DNA of 53,002 nt from Acidobacteriota bacterium (GTDB taxonomy: Bacteria > Acidobacteriota > B3-B38 > Guanabaribacteriales > JAGGZT01). Each line of letters starts with the position of its first letter. Position 1 is the first letter of the stretch. A program made the translations under genes and the position numbers. The stretch spans positions 1 through 53,002 of the forward strand of contig JAGGZT010000066.1 in NCBI GenBank assembly GCA_021161905.1, read 5' to 3'. The notes beneath the pieces are model-generated. The model was not told where the DNA came from. It made no database searches and saw only the letters and a program-made list of their open reading frames with translations. Of this stretch, positions 32,115-41,470 are shown piece by piece.

Positions 32115-33680
32115 ATGAACAGAAAAATTGTTTCTTTGGTGGTTTTACTTCTCCTCTTCACTTCTTTTCTTCTTGTAGCTTTGCCGCAGGAGAAGAAGAA
32201 AGAGACGAAGTCCAATGAATACCTCCTTTTTGACCTCAACACTGCGCGGGTGTTAGAGAAGGGGAAATTTTATTTCTCTCTTTTCTACAACAACTTCGAT
32301 AGGGAGAAGACCGACTTCGATTGTAATACAGTTAACATCAGCTTCGGCTATGGTATTAGCGATCGCCTTCAGTTGATAGGTACTTTTACCCCCTGGACCC
32401 AGGTTGATTTCGATATGCCGATCTCCTCTCCAGTGGGTCCTAATAGCCATCCACTCTGGCAGAACACGATAGAGGAGGGGGTTGGTGATTTAACCGTGGG
32501 AGCTATTTATAATCTCATCGCTGAAAAGGAAGGGAAGCCAGCTCTTTCGCTTGGTGGTTTGGTAAAGATCCCTATTGCTAATGAGGAAAAGGGCTTGGGG
32601 AGTGGCGCAGTCGATTTTGAGGCAGCGGTGTACCTTACTAAAGAACTGAACGAGATGGTCGACCTAAGTGGTAAGGTGGGTTTCGCCTATATCGGCACCC
32701 CCAGTGCGATATCCGACTTAGGGTTAGGGAAACTCAGCCACGAACTTCGCTACGCTGTTGGTGTAAAACTTCCTACGAAGAAGAGCCTCCGCGCTATAGC
32801 GGAGCTTGCCGGGGTTTACTATCTGAATGACAGTGATTTTCCCCAGGAAGCACCGCTTGATCTTACGGTAGGTATCGAGTATAAGCTTTCCTCGGGACTG
32901 CGTTTCGCTCTTGGAGTTAGGAGGAACCTTACCTTTGAAACCCAGATAGGTGAACACTATACCCGTCCCGACGGTGGTATATTTATGATTTCCTACATTC
33001 CAGAGAGAAAAGCGCCACCTCCACCTCCGCCGAAGCCGGTTATTCCACCTGCTCCGGTTAAGCCGGTTAACCATCCTCCTAAGGTGAAAGTAAATGCTAT
33101 TCCTGCTCAGGTGGAGGAGGGTGATGTTTCGATGGTTACTGCTCTTGCCTCCGATCCTGATAATGATCCCCTCACCTATCACTGGAGTGCTACCGGTGGT
33201 AAAATAGAGGGAGAAGGGAAGAAGGTGAAATGGATCGCTCCCTTACCTGGAGTTGGCGAGTATAAGGTAACCTGCCGGGTTGAGGATGGCAAAGGTGGCA
33301 CTGGGGAAGATTCCGCGACCATTAAGGTGATAGCCAAGAAGTTTGGGTTTGTCGATGTTTACTTCGAGTTTGATAAGTACGAGCTCACCGAAGCAGCCAA
33401 GAACGCCCTTGACAAGGCAGCAGAGATCCTGAAGAAATATCCTACCTTGAAGGTAGAGATCGAAGGACATTGCTGTTATATTGGCACTGAGGAGTACAAT
33501 ATGGCTCTTGGTGAGCATCGCGCTCAGGCGATAAAGAAGTATTTGGTTGAGGTTAAAGGTATATCCTCTAATAGGATTACCACCGTGAGTTACGGGGAAA
33601 CAAGACCAGCCTTTGATAACTCGAAGGAGGAGACAAGAAGGTTCAACCGTAGGGGACACTTCCGAGTGGTTATTTATTAA
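32115..33680 (+). CDS. OmpA-family outer-membrane protein with barrel, Ig/PKD-like and peptidoglycan-binding domains
   Basis: The 521-aa protein has a signal peptide to about residue 25, then a transporter-like beta-barrel of about 270 residues. A Pro-rich linker with a run of six Pro follows, then a PKD/cadherin-like domain (D-P-D-N-D-P-L-T-Y-H-W, about 320-400). The C-terminal OmpA domain has F-E-F-D-K-Y-E-L, I-E-G-H-C-C-Y-I-G-T, N-x-x-L-G-E-H-R-A and a final N-R-R-G-H-F-R-V. Two adjacent Cys replace the usual Thr-Asp after G-H. It links the outer membrane to peptidoglycan. It has its own near-consensus promoter and a strong terminator, so is probably monocistronic and highly expressed. Confidence 0.9.
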   Translation: MNRKIVSLVVLLLLFTSFLLVALPQEKKKETKSNEYLLFDLNTARVLEKGKFYFSLFYNNFDREKTDFDCNTVNISFGYGISDRLQLIGTFTPWTQVDFDMPISSPVGPNSHPLWQNTIEEGVGDLTVGAIYNLIAEKEGKPALSLGGLVKIPIANEEKGLGSGAVDFEAAVYLTKELNEMVDLSGKVGFAYIGTPSAISDLGLGKLSHELRYAVGVKLPTKKSLRAIAELAGVYYLNDSDFPQEAPLDLTVGIEYKLSSGLRFALGVRRNLTFETQIGEHYTRPDGGIFMISYIPERKAPPPPPPKPVIPPAPVKPVNHPPKVKVNAIPAQVEEGDVSMVTALASDPDNDPLTYHWSATGGKIEGEGKKVKWIAPLPGVGEYKVTCRVEDGKGGTGEDSATIKVIAKKFGFVDVYFEFDKYELTEAAKNALDKAAEILKKYPTLKVEIEGHCCYIGTEEYNMALGEHRAQAIKKYLVEVKGISSNRITTVSYGETRPAFDNSKEETRRFNRRGHFRVVIY

Positions 33681-33700
33681 ATTAAGAGAAAGAATATTTT

Positions 33701-33735
33701 AAGGAGGGGGTAAATTCCCCTCCTTATTTTTTATT
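33701..33735 (+). terminator. Rho-independent terminator of the OmpA-family gene
   Basis: AAGGAGGGG (33701-33709) pairs with CCCCTCCTT (33717-33725) around a 7-base loop, then ATTTTTTATT. The stem ends one base past the stop of the convergent DUF192 gene. Confidence 0.85.
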
Positions 33736-34194
33736 GGGTAAGAAAATTATTTCTACTCTATCGCCTCGTTTGAGTTTTTCCCTTTCGGCGAAGCCAGCGG
33801 GTACTTCTATTACATAGAGGGCTTTTGAATATGGTTGATAGGTGGGACAGGGTTCTCTCTTACAGGGGGGTACGCGGGAGGCGATATATACGATCCTCTT
33901 TTCTTCGCTGAGCCAGATGATATCAATGGGAAATTTCATATTCTTCATCCAGAAGGAGTAGAAATCTGGCTCCTCGAAAATAAATAACATCCCTTCGTTC
34001 TCACCCAGTCTATCCCGGAACATTAACCCCCGGGCGCGTTCTTCCTCTGTTTTTGCTATCTCCGCCGTTACCACTCTTCCATTTGGAAAGATCAGTTTGG
34101 CATAAGATTTCTTTTGGGGAGAGCTTACTGCTAGGGCTAAAATAGAGCAAATGATGGCTACAGTTAATGATAAAGCCTTTTTTGAGCTGATCAT
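33724..34194 (-). CDS. DUF192 family exported protein
   Basis: The 156-aa protein has an N-terminal signal segment (about 7-24) and the DUF192 hallmarks A-K-T-E-E-E-R-A-R-G-L-M-F-R, M-L-F-I-F-E, F-W-M-K-N-M-K-F-P-I-D-I-I-W-L and V-I-E-V-P-A-G. The biochemical function of the family is not established. Two cysteines lie in P-P-C-K-R-E-P-C-P. The start overlaps the stop of the TPR lipoprotein gene (ATGA), so both are one operon driven from 35022. Confidence 0.88.
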   Translation of the reverse strand: MISSKKALSLTVAIICSILALAVSSPQKKSYAKLIFPNGRVVTAEIAKTEEERARGLMFRDRLGENEGMLFIFEEPDFYSFWMKNMKFPIDIIWLSEEKRIVYIASRVPPCKREPCPTYQPYSKALYVIEVPAGFAEREKLKRGDRVEIIFLPNKK

Positions 34195-34964
34195 TCCTCC
34201 TCCTCCGCAGAGCGATGTTTCCTAATAAAGCTTTTTATGCGGGGATCGTCCTTTACCTTTTGGAACTCCTCTTCTTGCTCGATCCTATCCCAATCCTTAA
34301 AACCTGCCTTATCCGCCTTCTTCAAGTATTCTATCGTTTTTTCCAGATTACCGGAAGCAGCGTATATCTTAGCGTAGAGGAAGTAGGCCTCAGGTGTGTT
34401 AAGGCTGGCGGAGGAAAACCGGGTGACGAAGGCTTTGTTCCTGGTAAGAAACTCAGGGTCAAGTTCAATCCCCTTCGAGAGGTAGGTAGCTGCCTCTTTC
34501 ACTCTTCCTTGGGCGATAAGAAGGGTTCCCAAACTGTAATAGGGGGCGACCAGTCTTGGAGAAATAGCTAAGGATTTTTTGAACATCTCCTCCGCTTTAT
34601 CCAGCTTTCGGGTTATGAAATAGAGGCTTCCTAAATTGTTAAAAGCCTCGGCATAGGATGGGGTTATTTTTATTGCTTTCTCAAACTGTTCTTTAGCTAG
34701 ATCGTAATCCTTTCGCTGGAAATAAGCGATTCCCAAGAGATTATGAGCTTTTGCTGAATTCGGCTTTAGGGCTATCGCTTTATTGAATTGAATTATCGCC
34801 TTTCCGTAGTCCTTATGTCTTAAGAACCAGTTTCCTTGCCTTAGATAAAAATTGAAGTCCTTCAGCGGAGGGTTTACCGAGACGGGTGGAGACGGTGCTT
34901 TATGGGTAGCACAGGCAGAAAGGAGGAGAATTAATCCTATTCCGAAAAGGGTATTTTTGAGCAT
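34191..34964 (-). CDS. TPR-repeat lipoprotein
   Basis: The 257-aa protein has a lipoprotein signal with lipobox L-L-S-A-C (Cys18), then five or so tetratricopeptide repeats from about residue 38 (for example A-x-x-x-L-G-x-x-Y/L-F). It should be anchored to a membrane facing the periplasm, like PilW/Pilotin-type or BamD-type scaffolds, but no specific partner can be named. The AAGGAGG ribosome site is 6 bp from the ATG, and a near-consensus promoter lies upstream. Confidence 0.85.
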   Translation of the reverse strand: MLKNTLFGIGLILLLSACATHKAPSPPVSVNPPLKDFNFYLRQGNWFLRHKDYGKAIIQFNKAIALKPNSAKAHNLLGIAYFQRKDYDLAKEQFEKAIKITPSYAEAFNNLGSLYFITRKLDKAEEMFKKSLAISPRLVAPYYSLGTLLIAQGRVKEAATYLSKGIELDPEFLTRNKAFVTRFSSASLNTPEAYFLYAKIYAASGNLEKTIEYLKKADKAGFKDWDRIEQEEEFQKVKDDPRIKSFIRKHRSAEEEE

Positions 34965-34993
34965 TTTCTTCCTCCTTGGTTGTTATATTAAGG

Positions 34994-35022
34994 TATATAC
35001 CAGAGGGTGATTTTTGTGTCAA
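34994..35022 (-). promoter_or_regulatory. Sigma-70 promoter of the TPR lipoprotein-DUF192 operon
   Basis: On the minus strand TTGACA (35017-35022) and TATATA (34994-34999) are 17 bp apart. It stands back to back with the gap promoter; the two -35 boxes are 20 bp apart. Confidence 0.7.
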
Positions 35023-35042
35023 TATTTAGCTCGTTATCGAAA

Positions 35043-35071
35043 TTGACTCCGATGGTAATCTAAGCTATATT
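35043..35071 (+). promoter_or_regulatory. Sigma-70 promoter of gap-pgk-tpi
   Basis: TTGACT (35043-35048) and TATATT (35066-35071) are 17 bp apart, giving a start near 35078 and a short leader with AAGGAGG before the ATG at 35104. Confidence 0.65.
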
Positions 35072-35091
35072 AAAGAAACATTGATGAGTGA

Positions 35092-36107
<1,016 letters not shown>

Positions 36108-36108
<1 letters not shown>

Positions 36109-37295
36109 TGATGGGGTTCAGCAAGTTGACCATCAGGGATATTGAGATCAAAGAAAAGCCCGTTTTCATCCGGGTTGATTTCAATGTTTCAGTGGAAGGA
36201 GGAGAGGTGGTCGACGATTCTCGGATCGTCTCTTCCCTTCCTACCATCAAATATGCTTTACGGCATAAAGCGAGGATTATCCTCGCTTCTCATATGGGGA
36301 GGCCCAAGGGGAAGGTTGTTCCTGAACTCTCCCTTGCCCCAGCGGGGAAGAGGCTTTCGGAGCTGTTAAGCCTTCCGGTTAGGATGGTGTCCAATTGTGT
36401 AGGAGAGGAGGTGAAACAGGAGGTCTCCCTTCTTGAACCAGGGGAGGTACTTCTCTTGGAGAACCTTCGGTTTCATCCGGGGGAGACGGCTAACGATCCC
36501 GATTTTGCCCGGGAGCTTGCCTCCTGTTCCGATATCTACATAAACGATGCATTTGGCGCTGCTCATAGAGCCCATGCCTCCACCGTGGGGATAGTGAACT
36601 ATGTAAAGAGGGCGGTGGCGGGTTTCCTTCTCGAGAAGGAGGTTCTTACCTTAGGGAAGGTACTGGAACACCCCGAGCGTCCCTTCATCGCTATCCTCGG
36701 AGGCGCCAAGGTTTCCACCAAGATCGATGTTATCTTGAACCTCATCAATAAGGTGGATGCCCTTCTCATAGGTGGGGGTATGGCTTTTACCTTCATCAAG
36801 GCAGAAGGCGGCTCTGTCGGTTCCTCTCTTCTTGAGGAGGACAAGCTTGAGGTAGCGGTAGAGGCGGTTAAACGGGCAAAAGAGAAGGGGATTAAGCTCC
36901 TCCTTCCCCTTGACGCTGTGGCGATGAAGGGGGAAGAGGTAAAGGTGTTCGACGCCTTTGCCATCGAAGAGGGGTATTCCGGGTTTGATATCGGTCCCGC
37001 TACCATCTCCCTTTTTGGTAAGATTATCTCAGAAGCGAAGACTATCCTCTGGAATGGTCCCTTGGGCAAGTTCGAGGATGAGCGCTTTTCCCGAGGGACG
37101 AGGGAGATAGCGAGGCTGGTGGCGAAGGCTCCCCTTTCGGTAGTTGGAGGGGGAGATACGGTTTCCGCCGTTAAGAAGGCAGGAGTGGAGGATAAGATAA
37201 GTCATATATCTACCGGAGGTGGTGCTTCACTTGAGTTCCTCGCAGGGAAGAAGCTCCCCGCAATCGAGGTTCTAAATGATAAGGAGGGAAGATGA
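36108..37295 (+). CDS. pgk: Phosphoglycerate kinase
   Basis: The 395-aa enzyme has the substrate loop R-V-D-F-N-V-S-V, H-M-G-R-P-K-G, L-E-N-L-R-F-H-P-G-E, G-G-A-K-V-S-T-K and the ATP loop G-G-G-D-T-V-S-A-V. It converts 1,3-bisphosphoglycerate plus ADP to 3-phosphoglycerate plus ATP. ATG 36108 overlaps the gap stop; the next codon is also ATG (36111), equally usable with the AGGGG ribosome site. It overlaps the tpi start region. Confidence 0.96.
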
Positions 37296-38059
37296 TGAGA
37301 AAGCCCCTTATTGTTGCTAACTGGAAGATGAATAAGACGGTTGCTGAGGCGGAAAGTTTTATCGCCCAATTTCTCTCTCTTCTCCCTTCGGAATTAAAGG
37401 ATATCGAGGTGGCGATCGCTCCTCCTTTTACTGCGCTTCATCCCCTTGCCAAACGGCTTGAAGGGTCTGGGATAAAGCTGGCGGCACAGAATGTATTCTA
37501 CGAGGAGAAGGGGGCTTTTACCGGAGAGATCTCTCCCAAGATGCTCGCGGAGCTTGGTTGTAGCTATGTAATCGTGGGTCATTCTGAGCGTAGGCGTTAT
37601 TTCGGAGAAACAGATGAGATGGTTAATCGGAAGGTGAGGGCGGCTCTTTCTTGTTCCCTTACCCCCATCATCTGCATCGGGGAGACACTTGAGGAGCGGG
37701 AGAATGAGAAGACGATGGAGGTGGTTGGTAGCGGATTGTCGGAGGCACTTAAAGGAGTGGAGCTGGAGGATCCCCTTTCCGTGGTTATTGCTTACGAACC
37801 CATCTGGGCTATAGGAACGGGCCATACCGCTACTCCAGACCAGGCTAACGAGGTTCACGAGTTTATAAGAAAGAAGCTGATGGAGGGGTTCGGCGAAAAG
37901 ATTGGCGAGGGCATAAGGATCATCTATGGAGGAAGCGTTAACGCGGTCAATGTCTCTAATCTCTTCAAGGAAAGGGAGATCGATGGTGCCTTAGTGGGAG
38001 GTGCCAGCCTCAAGCCCGATTCTTTTGCCACTATTATCCGCCTCTCGCCGAAGGAGTGA
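37295..38059 (+). CDS. tpiA: Triosephosphate isomerase
   Basis: The 254-aa TIM barrel has V-A-N-W-K-M-N (Lys), V-G-H-S-E-R-R (electrophile His) and A-Y-E-P-I-W-A-I-G-T-G (base Glu), plus I-Y-G-G-S-V-N. ATG 37295 gives the usual M-R-K-P-L-I start and is 7 bp after AAGGAGG; the ATG one codon earlier (37292) is possible. It is the last glycolytic gene of the operon. No hairpin terminator separates it from secG, which has its own promoter. Confidence 0.96.
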   Translation: MRKPLIVANWKMNKTVAEAESFIAQFLSLLPSELKDIEVAIAPPFTALHPLAKRLEGSGIKLAAQNVFYEEKGAFTGEISPKMLAELGCSYVIVGHSERRRYFGETDEMVNRKVRAALSCSLTPIICIGETLEERENEKTMEVVGSGLSEALKGVELEDPLSVVIAYEPIWAIGTGHTATPDQANEVHEFIRKKLMEGFGEKIGEGIRIIYGGSVNAVNVSNLFKEREIDGALVGGASLKPDSFATIIRLSPKE

Positions 38060-38067
38060 ATTAAGGG

Positions 38068-38095
38068 TTGACTAAGCAGAAAGAAGGATTATAAT
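38068..38095 (+). promoter_or_regulatory. Sigma-70 promoter of secG and possibly tRNA-Leu
   Basis: TTGACT (38068-38073) and a perfect TATAAT (38090-38095) are 16 bp apart. The predicted start near 38102 leaves only about 13 bases before the secG ATG. Confidence 0.6.
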
Positions 38096-38114
38096 GAAAA
38101 TCTGAGGGCAGACA

Positions 38115-38423
38115 ATGTATGGGTTAGTGGTGGCACTTCATATTTTGGTTTGTGTTATCTTGATCTTGGTAGTCCTTCTCCAGCGAGGCGAGGCAGCCGA
38201 TTTGGCAGGAGCTTTTGGTGGAGGGGGTAGCCAGACCGCCTTTGGTCCCCGGGGCGCTGCCACCTTCCTTTCAAAGCTCACCACAGTGGCGGCGATCATA
38301 TTTATGCTTACCTCCCTTGGATTGGCTATATTAGCCAGTAAACCTAAGTCAGCTATAGGAAAGGGAGCAAAGGCGCCAGTTACTGCGCCGGAGAAGAGCA
38401 GAACGAAACTGCCAAAGAAGTAA
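38115..38423 (+). CDS. secG: Preprotein translocase subunit SecG
   Basis: The 102-aa protein has two membrane segments (about 3-20 and 54-72) around the conserved [18 protein letters not shown] cytoplasmic loop, and a basic tail. It assists SecYE in export. A hairpin (AAACCTC/GAGGTTT, 38424-38442) follows but has no T-run, so transcription may continue into tRNA-Leu. Confidence 0.93.
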   Translation: MYGLVVALHILVCVILILVVLLQRGEAADLAGAFGGGGSQTAFGPRGAATFLSKLTTVAAIIFMLTSLGLAILASKPKSAIGKGAKAPVTAPEKSRTKLPKK

Positions 38424-38452
38424 AAACCTCATTAAGAGGTTTGGTATTAATA

Positions 38453-38540
38453 GCCGAGGTGGTGGAACAGGTAGACACGCTGCTTTGAGGGGGCAGTGGG
38501 AGAAATTCCCGTGGGGGTTCGAGTCCCCCCCTCGGCACCA
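38453..38540 (+). tRNA. tRNA-Leu (anticodon GAG)
   Basis: An 88-base class II tRNA. The acceptor stem is GCCGAGG/CCTCGGC with encoded CCA, there is a D-arm with GGTAGACAC, anticodon stem CTGCT/GGCAG around loop TTGAGGG (anticodon GAG, G at 37), a long variable arm (GGGAGAAATTCCC) and T-arm GGGGGTTCGAGTCCCCC. It reads CUC and CUU Leu codons. A T6 run follows CCA immediately and may act with the acceptor stem as an end signal. It probably shares the secG promoter. Confidence 0.95.
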
Positions 38541-38575
38541 TTTTTTATTTTTGCCTTTTGAGGTAAAGGGAGGTG

Positions 38576-40663
38576 CTACTCCTTTTGAAGGGTGAGGGAG
38601 AGGAATGTGGTTTCAAATTTGGTAATAGTCACCCTCTTAGTTTCGATGACATAGCCAGGAAGAAGTACTTTTACCGTGTGTTCTCCAATAGGCACTTTCA
38701 TTAGCCTGAGAGGTGTTTTTCCTACCCTTTCGCCGTCTAATATTACCTCTGCCCCTTGAGGAAATGAATTTATCACCAGGGTCCCGAAGAGAGGAAACTC
38801 GTGATGTACTCGTTTTCTATCCCCAGGTTTGATGGTTAAGATTTCCTCATAGGGTTGGTAATCCTCCATTGTTAATCTTATCCTATGGGTTCCCGGGGTG
38901 AGGTTTATATCCCTCGGTGGAGGCACTCTTCCTATCTCTTTTCCGTCGATCGTAACCAGTGCGTAGGGAACGGCGGTGATTCTAACCCAGCCTTGCCCGG
39001 AGGTAAGTTCCCTCAATCTTCGACGGGCGTAGGGTGCCCTGGGACTTAGGGGAAATCTCTTTAAGAACTCCTGCCAAGCCTTTGGGGTATCTACCTTTTT
39101 AGCTAAATAAAAGGCACGCTCCTGAAGAGGGAGACGGCGTAGCATCGCCCTTTCTTTCGGGGAAAGTAGCTCGAAAGCCCTCCTTACTTCTAAGTCTCCT
39201 TTTTCTCTGGTTTGTAGAGGTCTTTCCAGGGGGGAGACGGGCTTTACTCCCTCTCTTTTTGCGGAGGGCTTATTATAGGGAAGCGGAGGCTTCCTTTTCC
39301 CTTTGGGAGCTGGGGTGATATTTGGTCTTTTGTTTTCTTTCCGAGGAGGAGCTATCTCTTCTTTTATTTCCTTCTTAAAGGAAGAAGAGGGGAGATGAGT
39401 TTCTCCTTTTTCCTTAGTTGTTAGGGAAGCCATAGGCTTTCCTTCGTTTTCCCCTTTTGTCGTCCCTTTAGGTTTAGCAAGTGAACCCTCTTTTTTCGCC
39501 GCCAATTGAGAGGATTTTCCTCGAGTTTTTTGAAGTAAGGGGAACTTTCCTGAGGCTGCCAGATAGGCTAAGGAGCCAGCTATAATTAGCCCTAAGCTTA
39601 TGAGGATGAGCCTCTTTTTAGAAGAATGTTTTCTCAGCGGTTCAGTAGGGATTTGGGGAATTATTTCAGCGGTTACAGTCTTGGTAAGTTCAGCCCTTTC
39701 TTTCCTTACTGGATGGGTGATTTTCCCCTCCGAGGTTAGAGCAGTGATGAGGTCATCTGCAGTTTGGAACCTGGCATCCGGATCCTTTGCGAGAAGATGA
39801 AGGATTATCCTCTCCAGCCATTCGGGCAGATCCTTATTCATCTTTCGCGGTGGGTCCGGTGTCTCATGGACATGCTGATACATTATTGAGGTAATATCCA
39901 CCCCTTCGAAGGGGACCCTACCTGTAACCATCTCATACATCACTATACCAAGGGAGTAAAGGTCGCTTCGCTTATCGATGGGCTTTCCCCTTGCCTGTTC
40001 CGGACTCATATAATGAGGAGTGCCGAGGGAGACCCCGGTTCTCGTGGCGAGAGTGGTTCCGTAGGCCGCTTTTGCTATCCCGAAATCAGTTACCTTAATC
40101 CTTCCCTCCTGGTCGAGAAGGATGTTCTCCGGTTTGATATCCCGATGGATAATTCCCCTTTTATGGGCATAGGATAAAGCGGAAGCGATATCCTTGGTTA
40201 TCCTTATCGCCTCGCTGGTGGGAATGGGTCCCGTCCTTTTTATGTAATCCGCCAAGGTCTCACCGTCAATATAGCTCATAGCGAAATAGGTGAGGCCATC
40301 CGCCTCTCCTACTTCGTAGATGGAGATGATATTAGGGTGATCGAGCTTTGCCGCTATCTTCGCTTCATGATGGAACCGCCTCAAGAACTCGATATCGTAG
40401 GCGAATTCAGGAGGGAGAACCTTTATCGCCACCAACCGGTCGAGCTTTAGGTCGCGAGCCTTGAACACGATTGCCATTCCCCCTCTTCCCAGCTCAGATA
40501 TGACCTCGTACTTCCCTTTGAGGGCGTTCTTCACCAAAGAGAAGGTGTCTTTGCCCAAAACCTGGGTAGGGGGAGGCGTCTCCTTTTCTTTTAGGGGATG
40601 ACCACAATTGATACAGAACTTGGCGTCATCCCGGTTATACGCCCCACATTGTTGACAATACAT
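38576..40663 (-). CDS. Membrane Ser/Thr protein kinase with zinc ribbon and PEGA repeats
   Basis: The protein has 695 aa. Its N-terminal zinc ribbon (Cys3, Cys6, Cys17, Cys20) is followed by a Hanks-type kinase domain (about 52-315): G-R-G-G-M-A glycine loop, Lys81, H-R-D-I-K-P-E-N with Asp175, D-F-G Asp193 and M-S-P-E-Q-A-R-G. Then come one membrane segment (about 348-366), a low-complexity Lys/Pro/Glu-rich stretch (about 380-500) and two PEGA domains (about 555-690) outside the membrane. It should sense envelope state and phosphorylate cytoplasmic targets. It lies 15 bp after the PP2C phosphatase in an operon with the FHA protein, its likely opponent and reader. Confidence 0.93.
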   Translation of the reverse strand: MYCQQCGAYNRDDAKFCINCGHPLKEKETPPPTQVLGKDTFSLVKNALKGKYEVISELGRGGMAIVFKARDLKLDRLVAIKVLPPEFAYDIEFLRRFHHEAKIAAKLDHPNIISIYEVGEADGLTYFAMSYIDGETLADYIKRTGPIPTSEAIRITKDIASALSYAHKRGIIHRDIKPENILLDQEGRIKVTDFGIAKAAYGTTLATRTGVSLGTPHYMSPEQARGKPIDKRSDLYSLGIVMYEMVTGRVPFEGVDITSIMYQHVHETPDPPRKMNKDLPEWLERIILHLLAKDPDARFQTADDLITALTSEGKITHPVRKERAELTKTVTAEIIPQIPTEPLRKHSSKKRLILISLGLIIAGSLAYLAASGKFPLLQKTRGKSSQLAAKKEGSLAKPKGTTKGENEGKPMASLTTKEKGETHLPSSSFKKEIKEEIAPPRKENKRPNITPAPKGKRKPPLPYNKPSAKREGVKPVSPLERPLQTREKGDLEVRRAFELLSPKERAMLRRLPLQERAFYLAKKVDTPKAWQEFLKRFPLSPRAPYARRRLRELTSGQGWVRITAVPYALVTIDGKEIGRVPPPRDINLTPGTHRIRLTMEDYQPYEEILTIKPGDRKRVHHEFPLFGTLVINSFPQGAEVILDGERVGKTPLRLMKVPIGEHTVKVLLPGYVIETKRVTITKFETTFLSLTLQKE

Positions 40664-40677
40664 TCCTTTCTCCTCAG

Positions 40678-41469
40678 CTATTTCCTTGAGTTAATTTTTC
40701 CCCCACCAAGCCCATTCACCCTCACCACCAACGCAGTGATGTTATCCGTCCCCCCCTTCTTCTTCGCTTTCTCCACCAATATCTCTGAGATAGTTTGGAG
40801 GTCTTTCTTTCTCTTGAGGATTTTCTCTATCTCTCTTTCCTCGAGCAAGCCCCATAACCCGTCGGTGCAAAGGAGAAAAGTATCCCCTTCTTTTAAATCT
40901 CCATAATAGAAATCCGGTTTTACCCTCTCTTCTACCCCAAGGCATCTGGTGATTATATGGACACGTTCATCGTCTTTAGCCTCTTTTTCCGTTATCATCC
41001 CTTTATCTATCAGCTCCTGTATCTGGGAGTGGTCTTTGGTAAGCCTGGTAAGGGTTCCTCCTCGGAAGAGGTATGCTCGACTGTCTCCTATTTGGGCGAT
41101 GTAATATTTCAATCTTCGCAGGAGGAGGAGAGTGATGGTGGAACCCATCCCCTTCACCTTGGGATCTTTTTTGCCCACCTTTCTTATCTCTCGATTTGTC
41201 CAGTTCAATATCCGTTGGATACGAAGGAGGATATCCCTAGGGCTGTTTCCAACCAGTTCCTTTATTAGGGCTTCTTTTATCAGATTGCAGGCGAGAAAAC
41301 TAGCTACTTCTCCCCCTAAGTGGCCCCCCATCCCATCAGCTACTGCGAAGATCCCGTTTTCTACATTGATTATGAAATCGTCCTCATTGTTTTTTCTTAA
41401 AAGTCCGATATCGGTTTTTACCCCTACCTCTATCGTCATAGCCTTCTCTTTAGCCAAACTCCCTCTCAT
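40678..41469 (-). CDS. PP2C-family Ser/Thr protein phosphatase
   Basis: The 263-aa metal-dependent phosphatase has N-N-E-D, V-A-D-G-M-G-G-H-x-G-G-E, I-G-D-S-R-A-Y, H-S, L-C-T-D-G-L-W and G-G-T-D-N-I-T-A-L-V. It should dephosphorylate targets of the adjacent kinase. ATG 41469 lies one base after the FHA gene stop, favouring coupled translation; an inner ATG at 41439 (M-T-I-E-V-G-V-K-T-D) gives the usual PP2C start and is equally plausible. Confidence 0.93.
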   Translation of the reverse strand: MRGSLAKEKAMTIEVGVKTDIGLLRKNNEDDFIINVENGIFAVADGMGGHLGGEVASFLACNLIKEALIKELVGNSPRDILLRIQRILNWTNREIRKVGKKDPKVKGMGSTITLLLLRRLKYYIAQIGDSRAYLFRGGTLTRLTKDHSQIQELIDKGMITEKEAKDDERVHIITRCLGVEERVKPDFYYGDLKEGDTFLLCTDGLWGLLEEREIEKILKRKKDLQTISEILVEKAKKKGGTDNITALVVRVNGLGGGKINSRK

Positions 41470-41470
41470 T

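Noticed and set aside
31889-32242. 117-aa minus-strand frame over the OmpA promoter and signal peptide
   Set aside because: It is antisense to a signal peptide and promoter, has no family features, and its start overlaps a well-supported gene.
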